This document shows positions 25,224 through 33,883 of a stretch of DNA of 64,000 nucleotides, piece after piece. Every line of letters starts with the position of its first letter. Position 1 is the stretch's first letter. A model generated the notes under the pieces. That model was not told the DNA's origin and made no database searches. It saw nothing but the letters and a program-made list of their open reading frames with translations. The stretch comes from CAYOWQ01 sp964407695 (GTDB lineage: Bacteria; Planctomycetota; Phycisphaerae; Phycisphaerales; SM1A02), in contig CAYOWQ010000012.1 of NCBI GenBank assembly GCA_964407695.1, positions 1 through 64,000 on the forward strand. The letters run 5' to 3'. A program made the translations under genes and the position numbers.

Positions 25224-26969
25224 CTAGACCGAGTCCTTGCGGCGAGGGGTCCGGCGGCGACGACGCCGGCGAGCGGGTTTGGGGGGTTCGGCCGCGGGGT
25301 GGCGAAGGGATTGGAGCCGAGCAGGGTCGAGCTTGAGGAGGTGGGTCATGCGGTGGAGCTGGCGATGGACATCCTGCCACTCGCGGAAGCGGAGGTAGGA
25401 GATGAAGCGATCGCGGCACCAGCGACGGAACTGGTTTCCGGAGAGTTTTTCCTGGGCCTGCCGAAGGATGTGCCAGAGGTTGAGGAAGGTGATGAAGTCG
25501 GAGTGTTCATCGCGGAAGATGGCGTGAGCGGCGTCGGCAGCCTCCGCGCGGTCGAGCGGACGCAGCCGCGGGTCTTGCACGGCGAGCGCAGCGACGATGA
25601 TGAGGACATCGTCGAGGCAGTCTTCGACAACGGCGGCGAGGAGCATGCGGCCGAGGCGGGGATCGACGGGAAGGCGGGCGAGGATGCGGCCGATGGGCGT
25701 GAGGCGGCGGTGAGTGTCGATCGCGCCGAGCTCGTGGAGGGTTTCGTAACCCGACTCGATCATGCGCGGGCTTGGGGGATCGATAAAGGGGAAGGAATCA
25801 ACTTCGCCGAGGCGGAGGGCCTGCATCTGAAGGATGACGCCCGCGAGGTTGGCGCGGAGGATTTCGGGCGCGGTGAAGGGCTCGCGGGAGTTGAAGTCAT
25901 CCTCGGAATAAAGGCGGATGCAGACGCCGTTGGCGACCCGGCCGCAGCGGCCGGCGCGCTGGCGGGCCGAGGCCTGCGAGACGGGCTCGATGGGCAGGCG
26001 CTGGATGCGGAGGCGCTGGTGATAGCGGGAGATGCGGGCGAAGCCGGGATCGATGACGGCGTGGATGCCGGGAACGGTGAGGGAGGTTTCGGCGACGTTG
26101 GTGGCGAGGATGATGCGGCGGAGGCTGTGGGGCTCGAAGATTCGATCCTGTTCCTCGGCGGAGAGGGCGGCGTAGAGGGGAAGGATCTCAACGTCGGCAA
26201 GGTTGCGCTTGGCGAGGGCTTCGGCGGTTTCCTTGATTTCACGCTGACCGGAGAGGAAGACGAGGATGTCGCGCGCTGCAGGATCGGAGACGGGCTCGCG
26301 GAGGAGTTCCTGCACGGAGGCGACGATGGCTTCGAGGACGGTGGGGTCTTCTTCGTCGGGTTCTTCGGCGACGCAGGGGCGATAGCGATGCTCAACGGGA
26401 TAGGTGCGGCCGGAGACTTCGACCATGGGGCAATCCGCGAAATGGCGGCTGAATCGCTGGGGGTCGATCGTCGCGGAAGTCACGATGAGCTTGAGGTCGG
26501 GCCGGCGAGGAAGGATGCGGCGGAGATAGCCGAGGAGGAAGTCGATATTGAGCGAGCGCTCGTGGGCTTCGTCGATGATGAGGGTGTCGTATTGACTGAG
26601 GAGCGGGTCGGCACGGATTTCGGAGAGGAGGACGCCGTCGGTCATGAGCTTGACCATGGCGTTGGGGCCGACACGATCGGTGAAGCGGACCTTGAAGCCG
26701 ACGACTTCGCCGAGGGTGGAATTGAGCTCGCGGGCGATTCGCGAGGCGAGCGAACGGGCGGCGATCCGGCGGGGCTGGGTGTGGCCAATGAGTTTTTCTC
26801 GGCCGCGGCCGAGTTCGAGGCAGATCTTGGGGAGCTGCGTTGATTTTCCCGAGCCGGTTTCGCCGCAGAGGACGATGACCTGATGGGCTTTCATGAGCTC
26901 GGCGATGCGCTGCCGCTCGGCGGCGATGGGGAGTTCGGGCGGATAGGCGATGGGTGGCGGGGAGCGCAC
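25224..26969 (-). CDS. DEAH-box RNA helicase, HrpA-like, C-terminally short
   Basis: A 581-residue protein from a GTG at 26969. Motif I GETGSGKST, Ia TQPRRIAARSLA, II DEAH (LIIDEAHERSL), III VTSATID, IV-VI with LPLYAALSAEEQ, ATNVAETSLTVPGI and QRAGRCGR. Helicase-associated domains follow, up to FRRWCRDRFISYLRFREWQDVH. Full HrpA proteins are about 1300 residues with an OB-fold and DUF3418 region; here the protein ends in a basic tail (PARRRRRRRTPRRKDSV). No continuing reading in another frame is seen in the 220 bp before the next gene. It is either a natural short form or a truncation. Confidence 0.88.
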   Translation of the reverse strand: MRSPPPIAYPPELPIAAERQRIAELMKAHQVIVLCGETGSGKSTQLPKICLELGRGREKLIGHTQPRRIAARSLASRIARELNSTLGEVVGFKVRFTDRVGPNAMVKLMTDGVLLSEIRADPLLSQYDTLIIDEAHERSLNIDFLLGYLRRILPRRPDLKLIVTSATIDPQRFSRHFADCPMVEVSGRTYPVEHRYRPCVAEEPDEEDPTVLEAIVASVQELLREPVSDPAARDILVFLSGQREIKETAEALAKRNLADVEILPLYAALSAEEQDRIFEPHSLRRIILATNVAETSLTVPGIHAVIDPGFARISRYHQRLRIQRLPIEPVSQASARQRAGRCGRVANGVCIRLYSEDDFNSREPFTAPEILRANLAGVILQMQALRLGEVDSFPFIDPPSPRMIESGYETLHELGAIDTHRRLTPIGRILARLPVDPRLGRMLLAAVVEDCLDDVLIIVAALAVQDPRLRPLDRAEAADAAHAIFRDEHSDFITFLNLWHILRQAQEKLSGNQFRRWCRDRFISYLRFREWQDVHRQLHRMTHLLKLDPARLQSLRHPAAEPPKPARRRRRRRTPRRKDSV

Positions 26970-27030
26970 GCCGAGATGGTAGAGGCGGAGATGAGCGCGT
27001 GGGTTGGAGGCCGTATGATGGAGGGTTCTG

Positions 27031-27104
27031 GCCCCGATAGCTCAGTTGGATAGAGCAGCCGCCTTCTAAGCGGCAGGTCCGTGGTTCGAATCCACGTCGG
27101 GGTG
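27031..27104 (+). tRNA. tRNA-Arg (anticodon TCT)
   Basis: A cloverleaf can be folded: acceptor GCCCCGA pairs with TCGGGGT (G1-U72), the D arm is GCTCAGTTGGATAGAGC, the anticodon loop is CTTCTAA within a GCCGC/GCGGC stem, and the T arm is CGTGGTTCGAATCCACG. The anticodon TCT reads AGA/AGG arginine codons. CCA is not encoded after the discriminator base. Confidence 0.95.
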
Positions 27105-27135
27105 TTTCGAGGGAGTGTCGGCGGACGGGAGATCT

Positions 27136-27255
27136 TCAACGGAAGATCATGCCGAGGAGCCAGTAGGCGAGGATGAAGATGAGAATGGTGCCGATGACGC
27201 CGCCGCCGAGGCGCCAGGCGATGGCTCCAGCTGTCAGACCGCGAAGAAGTCCCAT
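27136..27255 (-). CDS. 39-residue single-helix membrane protein
   Basis: The minus strand reads ATG at 27255 to TGA at 27136-27138: MGLLRGLTAGAIAWRLGGG, then a hydrophobic run VIGTILIFILAYWLLGMIF ending in Arg. AGGAG lies about 10 nt before the ATG, and the reading is exactly bounded, which favours a real gene. Function unknown. It sits between tRNA-Arg and the sugar dehydrogenase gene. Confidence 0.6.
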   Translation of the reverse strand: MGLLRGLTAGAIAWRLGGGVIGTILIFILAYWLLGMIFR

Positions 27256-27506
27256 GGTGATGTGCTCCTGAGAGAGGGGTTCAGAATCGATCGGTTCGAG
27301 GAATAGATTCGGTCGGCGGCATGAACGGATGATGGATAGAGGATGAATGCGCGCTCAGGCGGGAGAACGGAATAGCGATTGATGATGCGGCAAGCTCATT
27401 GTCGGGCATGAGGCCGAATAAATGTTCTGCGCTGGAGTGGCCCGTGGGTGGTGATTGCGCAGACTCTCCATAGACACGCGAGGTTCGCGTGGAATGGAGA
27501 GTCACG

Positions 27507-28856
27507 ATGACACACGTTGAATTGGCACCATGTGTCTGCTGCGGATTGATGATCGGGGCGGTTGCTTGGATGGGCAACGGTGGAACAGCGCCCGTTGCGC
27601 TCAGCACTGAGCCAGTTGTTGATGCGGGGGCCATGGCGAGTCCGATCTTCGTGACTCATGCGCCGGGAGACATATCGCGACTATTCATCATCGATCAGCC
27701 GGGAGTGATTCGCGTGTATGACCTTGGCGCGAAGGTACTGCTTCCCGAACCGTTTCTTGACCTTGGTGACAGCGTGTTATGCTGTGGAGAGCGTGGCCTG
27801 CTGGGGCTGGCGTTTCATCCGGACTATGGGGTGAACGGGAGGTTCTTTGTGAATTATTCGGGACCGGGAGGCGGTTTTGCGGGGCAGACTGTCGTGGCGG
27901 AGTATCAGGTCTCGACTGATCCCAACATTGCAATTCAGGAGCCGGTGCAAACACTGTTTACCATTCCGGACAGTTACTCAAATCACAATGGCGGCTGGAT
28001 GGACTTCGGGCCGGACGGGTATCTCTACATTTCAACAGGCGACGGCGGCGGCGGCGGCGACCCGGATAACAATGCGCAGAACACGTCGACGATGCTGGGA
28101 AAAATTCTGCGGATTGATGTGAACACGACGCCCTACTCCATTCCGACGACGAATCCGTTCTTCGGCGTCAGAGGTGCGGAACCATCGATCTGGGCTTATG
28201 GGCTGCGAAATCCATGGCGATGCAGCTTTGATTCCGTGACAGGCGACCTCTGGATTGGAGATGTGGGGCAGGCGGAGGATGAGGAGATCAACTTTCAGCC
28301 CGCATTGAGCGCGGGCGGCGAGGACTACGGGTGGGACATCGTGGAGGGATTCGATTGTTATGAACCGCCGACAGAGTGTTCGAGCGATGGCGTTGTGATG
28401 CCGCTGTATGACTATGTGCATCAGACCGCAGACCCGATTCGTTGTGCGGTCATCGGGGGATATGTCTATCGCGGCTGTGCAATTCCCGAATTAGACGGAT
28501 GGTACGTCTTCGGCGATTACTGTTCGGGTGAAATCCAGATGATTGATCCGTCGGACCTGTCAATGACCAAGGCGCTGGATCCGGGAAGCAACCTGAAGAG
28601 CTTTGGAGTGGACGCGACGGGCGAGATTTACGTTTGCCACGACGGGGGTGTGTCGAGATTGGTCCGGACTGATGGGAAGGCGGGTCGTTGTGGACCATCG
28701 ACAGGTGACATGAACAACGACGGCCTAGTGGATGGGGCAGACCTTGGATTGCTTCTCAGCGCGTGGGGATCGGACTCGGGAGCCGCGGACCTTGACGGCG
28801 ACGGAATTGTGAACGGCGCGGACCTTGGGCTGCTGCTCTCGAGTTGGACGAACTAG
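27507..28856 (+). CDS. Secreted PQQ-type sugar (glucose/sorbosone) dehydrogenase with dockerin-like tail
   Basis: A 449-residue protein. The ATG at 27507 follows GGAGA at 7 nt. The N-terminal signal region is atypical (CVCCGLMIGAVAWMG). The six-bladed propeller shows GLLGLAFHPDYGVNGRFFVN, then DFGPDGYLYISTGDGGGGGD, WAYGLRNPWRCSFD and DLWIGDVGQAEDEEINF, typical of the GSDH family that oxidises aldoses or similar sugars with PQQ. The last 50 residues are a dockerin-like pair (DMNNDGLVDGADLGLLLSAW, DLDGDGIVNGADLGLLLSSW). Probably extracellular or on the outer face of the cell. Confidence 0.9.
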   Translation: MTHVELAPCVCCGLMIGAVAWMGNGGTAPVALSTEPVVDAGAMASPIFVTHAPGDISRLFIIDQPGVIRVYDLGAKVLLPEPFLDLGDSVLCCGERGLLGLAFHPDYGVNGRFFVNYSGPGGGFAGQTVVAEYQVSTDPNIAIQEPVQTLFTIPDSYSNHNGGWMDFGPDGYLYISTGDGGGGGDPDNNAQNTSTMLGKILRIDVNTTPYSIPTTNPFFGVRGAEPSIWAYGLRNPWRCSFDSVTGDLWIGDVGQAEDEEINFQPALSAGGEDYGWDIVEGFDCYEPPTECSSDGVVMPLYDYVHQTADPIRCAVIGGYVYRGCAIPELDGWYVFGDYCSGEIQMIDPSDLSMTKALDPGSNLKSFGVDATGEIYVCHDGGVSRLVRTDGKAGRCGPSTGDMNNDGLVDGADLGLLLSAWGSDSGAADLDGDGIVNGADLGLLLSSWTN

Positions 28857-29015
28857 TTGCGAACCGGTGCCCGGCCGAGAATGTTGCGTTTTTCGGGCGA
28901 GCTGCAGCGGCAGGTCAGTTAGAACCGCCGATCCGTGAGGTTTTTCCGGACGCTTGAATTCGGATGAATTCGCTCCTTAAGCCCGGGCCCGGGCTCACCG
29001 ATAGCTGTGGATGTG

Positions 29016-30302
29016 ATGCACTACACCTCCACTATCGGTCGGGTCGTCTCCATCGTTGCCCTTTCCGCCGCCGCGATGATTGTTTCGGGATGCAGCGAGG
29101 GGCGACTGTTTGCTTCGGGCGGCTCAAGCCAGGACATGAGTGAATTGCTGGCGAGAGCCGACGGCGGTGAAGCCGCAGCGCAGTTTCTTGTCGGTCTTCG
29201 GTATGAGAACGGCGAGGGAGTGCGGAAGGACTTCGCCGAGGCGACGAGGTGGTATCGCGAGTCGGCAGACCAGGGATTCGCGCCGGCCCAGAACAACCTG
29301 GGTGTGCTGTACCTCTATGGAAACGGGGTGGAGCAGAGCGACACGGCGGCGGAACATTGGTTCACGCTGGCGTCAGCGCAAGGGTTTGCCGGAGCGCAGA
29401 ACAATCTTGCGGTGATGTGCCGATACGGGCGGGCAACGCAGCATGAGGAGGGCAGCGCCTTGGCGCTCCTGCAGGAGGCGGCGATGAAGGGCGACAAGGC
29501 TGCGCAGGTGCATCTTGGCACGCTGTACTTCGAAGGGATTGAATTGGATCAGGATGTTCAGAAGGGGTTGAACTATTACCGAAAGGCGGCGGCACAGGGT
29601 TCGGCGTCAGCGCAATTTGCGTTGGGAACGGCATACGATCGAGGCGTGGGTGTGGAGGCGAATTCGGCCACGGCGATCGACTGGTACAAGAAGTCGGCTG
29701 AGCAGGGCTATGGCCCAGCGCAAAGCAACCTCGCGCTGATGGTGATGAAGGGCTACACGGCGGCGGGAACGGATTCGGATGCGGCGTATTTGTTTCACTG
29801 TGCTGCGGAGCAGGGCATTCCGCAGGCCCAATACGCGTATGGATGGATGTTGCAGAATGGCAGGGGCGTGGAGCGGAACCAGGCGGAGGCGGCGGTGTGG
29901 ATCGGCCGAGCCGCGGAGCAGGGACTTGCGGTGGCACAGAACAATCTTGGGCTGATGCTGATGCGCGGGCTGGGTGTGGCGCAGAATGACGAGGCGGCAG
30001 CGCGTTGGCTGGAGATGGCGGCGATGCAGGGGCATCAGGAGTCTCAGATGCGCATCGGCATGATGTATGAGCATGGCAAGGGCGTGGATCGAAATCTGGC
30101 GACGGCGTGGCGCTGGTACAGCCTGAGCGCCGCTCACGGCGACAGCGGGTCTGCGGAGCGGCTGGCGCTGCTTGAACACCGGATGAACTCGGGCGAACTG
30201 GCGCAGGCGCAGGCGATGGCCAACAATTGGCGGGCAGCGCACCCCATGGCCGATTCGGAGAGCACAGCCAGCGCGATGGCGACCGAGGAGGGCGGGGAGT
30301 AG
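29016..30302 (+). CDS. Sel1-repeat lipoprotein
   Basis: A 428-residue protein; ATG at 29016, with GTG at 29007 as an alternative. It has a lipoprotein signal (VVSIVALSAAAMIVSGC). About ten Sel1-like alpha/alpha repeats of 36 residues follow, each with the A-x(2)-LG-x-(L/M)-Y-x-G-x-GV pattern, for example AQNNLGVLYLYGNGV, AQFALGTAYDRGVGV and AQNNLGLMLMRGLGV. Such solenoids act as protein-interaction scaffolds. It is probably tethered to the envelope. No co-oriented neighbour; the HAF-repeat gene is convergent. Confidence 0.9.
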   Translation: MHYTSTIGRVVSIVALSAAAMIVSGCSEGRLFASGGSSQDMSELLARADGGEAAAQFLVGLRYENGEGVRKDFAEATRWYRESADQGFAPAQNNLGVLYLYGNGVEQSDTAAEHWFTLASAQGFAGAQNNLAVMCRYGRATQHEEGSALALLQEAAMKGDKAAQVHLGTLYFEGIELDQDVQKGLNYYRKAAAQGSASAQFALGTAYDRGVGVEANSATAIDWYKKSAEQGYGPAQSNLALMVMKGYTAAGTDSDAAYLFHCAAEQGIPQAQYAYGWMLQNGRGVERNQAEAAVWIGRAAEQGLAVAQNNLGLMLMRGLGVAQNDEAAARWLEMAAMQGHQESQMRIGMMYEHGKGVDRNLATAWRWYSLSAAHGDSGSAERLALLEHRMNSGELAQAQAMANNWRAAHPMADSESTASAMATEEGGE

Positions 30303-30420
30303 GGCCAGCGCTGGTCAAGCACCGCCGACTCGAGCAGACACCATCCTCTTCGCGCCGCTCACCTGAAGTGAGACGTGGCCTTGAGTCCGCTTCGCGTGAT
30401 GGGAGCCGAAGAATCGAAAT

Positions 30421-30452
30421 GGGGCTGAGAGGTGGTTCACCAGATCAGCCCC
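30421..30452. terminator. Possible bidirectional terminator hairpin
   Basis: GGGGCTGA at 30421-30428 pairs with TCAGCCCC at 30445-30452, with an inner GGTG/CACC pairing in the loop. It sits between two convergent genes. There is no T-run, so intrinsic termination is uncertain. Confidence 0.4.
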
Positions 30453-30464
30453 TGAATGGGTCAC

Positions 30465-31643
30465 TTAGCCGGACCAGGCCGCAAGCAGGAGGCCGAGGTC
30501 TGCACCATCGACGGTGCCGTCGCCGTTCAGATCAGCAGCCGGATCGGCAGACTCCCAGGCGGCCAGCAGGAGACCGAGGTCAGCGCCGTTGACCACGCCG
30601 TCTGCGTTGATATCCGCCGGATCCTTGGGGGTCAGGAGGAAGGCGCGAGGCAGGCCATGGTGATTTCCGCGGCCGACAATCTGACCGGAGTCGTTGATTC
30701 CAAGGGCGTGGGTAAGCTCCCAGGCGTCGCCCTGCGGGATGAGGCTATTGAGATCGTTCATCATTCCGTTGTGCCAAAGGAAAGCGCGCCAGTTGGAGAC
30801 ACCGACCACATCGCCGGCCTCGTTTACGGCGAAGGCCATACTAGTCCCACCACCGATTTCACCGAGATCGAGCTTGGTCGTCACCGAGCCGTTCGGGGCG
30901 AGGGTGTAGCGGAAGGCGTGGGGCTTGCCATCAGGCCGGTCCGCAGCGCCAACGACGAAGCCTGAATCACTGATGGCGCGGGCGAAGCTCTTGGCGCCGC
31001 CGAGGGTGCCGAGATCGATGAGACCACCCCCCTGCCAGAGGAACGCATGGCTGGCGGTGTTGGAGGCGAGTTGAGAGTCGCCAACGACACGGTTCTGGTT
31101 ATTGACTCCATACGCGGTGCTGTTCAGCCCGCCGAGAGTGCCGAGGTCGGTGAGGGTGCCGTTGTTCCAGACCACGGCGTGGCCAAAGGCACCGGCGGTG
31201 GTGGCCGAGCGAGTCCCGACGATGACGCCCGAATCGTTGATTGCGGTCGCCGTCCACGGCCCGAGGTTGGTCAACGATTCGTCATCCCAGCGCACGGCCT
31301 GCGGCGCGAGATGCCCGAGCGTGAATGAGATGCCGACCGCCGTCGAGGCGTTATTGATGGCGAGGGCCATGCTGTGAATCTCAGCGCCGTAGACGCCGAG
31401 GTCGACAAGGTTGGGATCCCAGCGGGCACCGCGGAGATCTCGAAACGGAGAGTTATCGACGGAGAGGCCACAGATGGTGCCATCCTCGTTGATGCTGTAG
31501 GCCTGGCTTCCGGGGCCGTAGGTGTCACCGAATCCAGCGAGCGTTCCGAGGTCGGTGATGACATAGGACGGTGTGGCGGCATGGAGCGAGGCGGCGAGGC
31601 TGAGGCCGGTCGCGATGGAAATCGTTGTAAAGGTCTTTGTCAT
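30465..31643 (-). CDS. Secreted HAF-repeat protein with dockerin-like tail
   Basis: A 392-residue protein; AGGAG precedes the ATG. The signal peptide is TISIATGLSLAASLHA. The body is a series of about eight HAF-type repeats (units such as DLGTLGG, AINDSGVIVGT, HAFLWQGG), which fold as a beta-propeller-like structure in extracellular proteins. The C-terminus is the dockerin-like pair DINADGVVNGADLGLLLAAW and DLNGDGTVDGADLGLLLAAW. Function unknown. The cytochrome gene ends 21 bp upstream on the same strand, so the two may be co-transcribed. Confidence 0.87.
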   Translation of the reverse strand: MTKTFTTISIATGLSLAASLHAATPSYVITDLGTLAGFGDTYGPGSQAYSINEDGTICGLSVDNSPFRDLRGARWDPNLVDLGVYGAEIHSMALAINNASTAVGISFTLGHLAPQAVRWDDESLTNLGPWTATAINDSGVIVGTRSATTAGAFGHAVVWNNGTLTDLGTLGGLNSTAYGVNNQNRVVGDSQLASNTASHAFLWQGGGLIDLGTLGGAKSFARAISDSGFVVGAADRPDGKPHAFRYTLAPNGSVTTKLDLGEIGGGTSMAFAVNEAGDVVGVSNWRAFLWHNGMMNDLNSLIPQGDAWELTHALGINDSGQIVGRGNHHGLPRAFLLTPKDPADINADGVVNGADLGLLLAAWESADPAADLNGDGTVDGADLGLLLAAWSG

Positions 31644-31664
31644 GGTGGTTGCTCCTCGATTGGA

Positions 31665-32837
31665 TCAGTCGTCGACCTTGTGGAAGAAAGCTTCGGCGGG
31701 TTGAACGGTGTGACAGACGCTGCAGGTATCGATCACCCCGGCGTGACCCTGAAGACGGATGGCCTGCTGGTTATCGACGTCGGTCACCGTGGGTGTGATG
31801 GCGTGCGGTGAGCCGTGACACGCGGAGCAATGGACGCCGCCGTGACCGATGGAGTCCTTGAAGAGCTTGCCTGGTTGCTCAAACTGGAAGCCCGGCTTGC
31901 TGTGGCAGTTGCTGCAGCGCGGTTCGTCGACCCAGGGATTGCGGGTCGGGTTGCCGACGGCCTTCATGTCGCCGTGGCAATTGATGCACTGCACATTGTT
32001 CGAGAGATGAATGTCGCGTTGACACTGGGTGCGGATGCCGGGATGGCAGGCGTAGCAGGTGTTTTCGATCTGGATCATGTCCATGCGGGATGCATGGGCT
32101 CCGTGCATCGCGCTGGAGAGACTGGAGACACCGGGCACACCGGGTGCGCCGAGAGCGTTGTCGGAATGGCAGGATGCGCAGAGGACCGGCTTCTGATTGA
32201 TCAGGTCGGTGCCGTGCAGCTTGTCGTGGGCAAGCAGTACGTCGGACGCGGTGGAGATACCTGGCGTGTTGTGGCAAAGGTTACAGGAGATCTCCGTGGA
32301 AACCGGAACCACGGCCTGGGTGGTTCCGGAGAGACCGTCCTTGGTGGCCTTGATCACCGCGAGCGGATAGGGATCGGGTCGGCCGGTATCGGAGATGGGC
32401 GTGATGGGGATGCCGGTGACTTCCCAGTGTCCTCCGGGCGTGGGCGACATGGTGCCGGAGAGCCCGTGTCCGGTGAGTCCGACATCGGGTGGAAGGATGG
32501 CGCCGAAGACCTGCAGGGCATGCGTCCAGAAGTTGGTCTTGTCAAAGGAGTGGGTGTTGGTGGGAATCGAATAGGTAACGGTGGCTTCGTTGGTGATGAT
32601 GTCAGGGTTGTTTCCGCGCAGGATCACCTGCGCGCGAAGGTTGTTGTAGGGCGGAAGAATGACAAGCTCGGCAAGATCTTCGTTCATGCAGTGCATGCCG
32701 AGGTCGTTGTAGCCAAAGACCACAATGGGTTCGGGCGCGGCGAGACCGCCGCGTTGTCCACCCATGAAGACAGTTCCGGTCGCGATGACTATGGCGGAAG
32801 CGATCCCGAGTCTGACGAGCCTTCGTCTGGCAAGCAT
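31665..32837 (-). CDS. Exported heptaheme c-type cytochrome
   Basis: A 390-residue protein; TAGGAG precedes the ATG at 8 nt. The export signal is LVRLGIASAIVIATGTVFMG. Residues about 35-190 are a non-heme domain with GYNDLGMHCMNEDLAELVIL and PYNNLRAQVI. The C-terminal half carries seven CxxCH motifs: CNLCH, CASCH, CYACH, CINCH, CSNCH, CSACH and CSVCH. Extra His residues nearby could be distal ligands. A periplasmic or extracellular electron-transfer role is likely. The partner reductase is not visible; the neighbouring HAF-repeat gene follows on the same strand. Confidence 0.92.
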   Translation of the reverse strand: MLARRRLVRLGIASAIVIATGTVFMGGQRGGLAAPEPIVVFGYNDLGMHCMNEDLAELVILPPYNNLRAQVILRGNNPDIITNEATVTYSIPTNTHSFDKTNFWTHALQVFGAILPPDVGLTGHGLSGTMSPTPGGHWEVTGIPITPISDTGRPDPYPLAVIKATKDGLSGTTQAVVPVSTEISCNLCHNTPGISTASDVLLAHDKLHGTDLINQKPVLCASCHSDNALGAPGVPGVSSLSSAMHGAHASRMDMIQIENTCYACHPGIRTQCQRDIHLSNNVQCINCHGDMKAVGNPTRNPWVDEPRCSNCHSKPGFQFEQPGKLFKDSIGHGGVHCSACHGSPHAITPTVTDVDNQQAIRLQGHAGVIDTCSVCHTVQPAEAFFHKVDD

Positions 32838-33088
32838 TTGTGGTCTCCTAATGGACGAGGTGTTTTGCGACAGGGCCGATCACCAGGATTGACGATCCGA
32901 TGATGAATAACCAACTTGATGATCCACTACTCATTTTTAATTATGGGGCCCGGATTTGAGATTTCAAGGAAATTCTTAGGCAATTTTACCTAGGCAACGC
33001 CCCGTGTTGAGGGTTTTTAGTCGCATTCTGTTAGGAAACAGCGCTGCTTGCGACCCCTGTTTTCGAGCCTGTTGCGAGGGAAACCGGC
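32838..33088. promoter_or_regulatory. AT-richer divergent spacer with paired TAGGCAA
   Basis: The stretch 32900-33000 is clearly more AT-rich than its surroundings. TAGGCAA occurs at 32977-32983 and again at 32991-32997, 14 bp apart, close to one and a half helical turns. It lies upstream of the cytochrome gene and may hold its promoter and an operator. No consensus boxes can be named. Confidence 0.35.
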
Positions 33089-33832
33089 TCAGAGACACAA
33101 CACTTCCCCTTCGCGCAGCACCTGGATTGAGACGCGTGCTTGATCGGAATCATCCGGAAGGTGGACGAGGCGCATCCTTGATTTGATCGCCGGCGGAAGC
33201 TTTTCAAGCTCGTCGAGACCGGTGTGGGCCGGAGGCTCGTTGCATTCGTGGGCGAAAAGGTCGGCCTGGCTGAGCCAGTCAACGTGGGCCCTCTCGAACG
33301 GTGTGTCCGCGCTCCAACCAAAGGTAGACCCGCCTTCCGAAAGCAAGAGACCGACGGTTGGAATGGGATGCTGGGTCGGCCGGCAACGAACGGAGAGGCC
33401 GGCGATTCGTGCGGATGAATTCGGGTCGAGAAGATTCAGGTCGAAATACGTCGACAGCGTGGCTTTCGGGCCTGTGGCGTCTGAGAGATCCATGGCGGGA
33501 GCAAGACGCTCCCAGAGCCGGTCGGCCACCGGCTTCCAGCAATGGACGCGTGGAATGGGGGTGGCGCCGCCGCGAAGCCGTTCGACCCAGCGGGCGAATC
33601 CAAAGGACTCAAGGCCATTGCAATGGTCACCGTGAAGGTGGGTAATGATGATGTCGTGAATATCTGCGGGGTTGAACCGCCAGCCGGACGCGACGGAGGC
33701 GTCGTTGAGCACGCGATGAATCGGATCGGGGCAATCGATGAGGACGAGGCCGGAAGGACCCTCGATCAGCGCGCTTGATCCATAGTGCAGGCGAGAAAAT
33801 GCGTCGCCGACGCCAAGGATCAGGATGCGCAT
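33089..33832 (-). CDS. MBL-fold metallo-hydrolase
   Basis: A 247-residue protein starting MRILILGVGDAFSRLHYGSS, with the zinc-binding HLHGDHCNG near residue 65 (HxHxDH), a later metal-ligand His in PTQHPIP, Asp in GWSADTPF and a C-terminal His in RLVHLPDD. The fold and motif order match the RNase Z / AHL-lactonase-like branch of the metallo-beta-lactamase superfamily; the substrate cannot be told. The start is 51 bp from the divergent outer-membrane protein gene. Confidence 0.88.
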   Translation of the reverse strand: MRILILGVGDAFSRLHYGSSALIEGPSGLVLIDCPDPIHRVLNDASVASGWRFNPADIHDIIITHLHGDHCNGLESFGFARWVERLRGGATPIPRVHCWKPVADRLWERLAPAMDLSDATGPKATLSTYFDLNLLDPNSSARIAGLSVRCRPTQHPIPTVGLLLSEGGSTFGWSADTPFERAHVDWLSQADLFAHECNEPPAHTGLDELEKLPPAIKSRMRLVHLPDDSDQARVSIQVLREGEVLCL

Positions 33833-33883
33833 GGCCCCAACGGTAACACGAATTGGTTGCGGGGGCGAACAGCGGCGGTTCTA

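Noticed and set aside
25299..26843. A 514-codon + strand reading opposite the helicase
   Set aside because: It is rich in Gly, Glu and Asp, as expected for the antisense of a Arg/Leu/Ser-rich gene in high-GC DNA. The minus strand has all helicase motifs.
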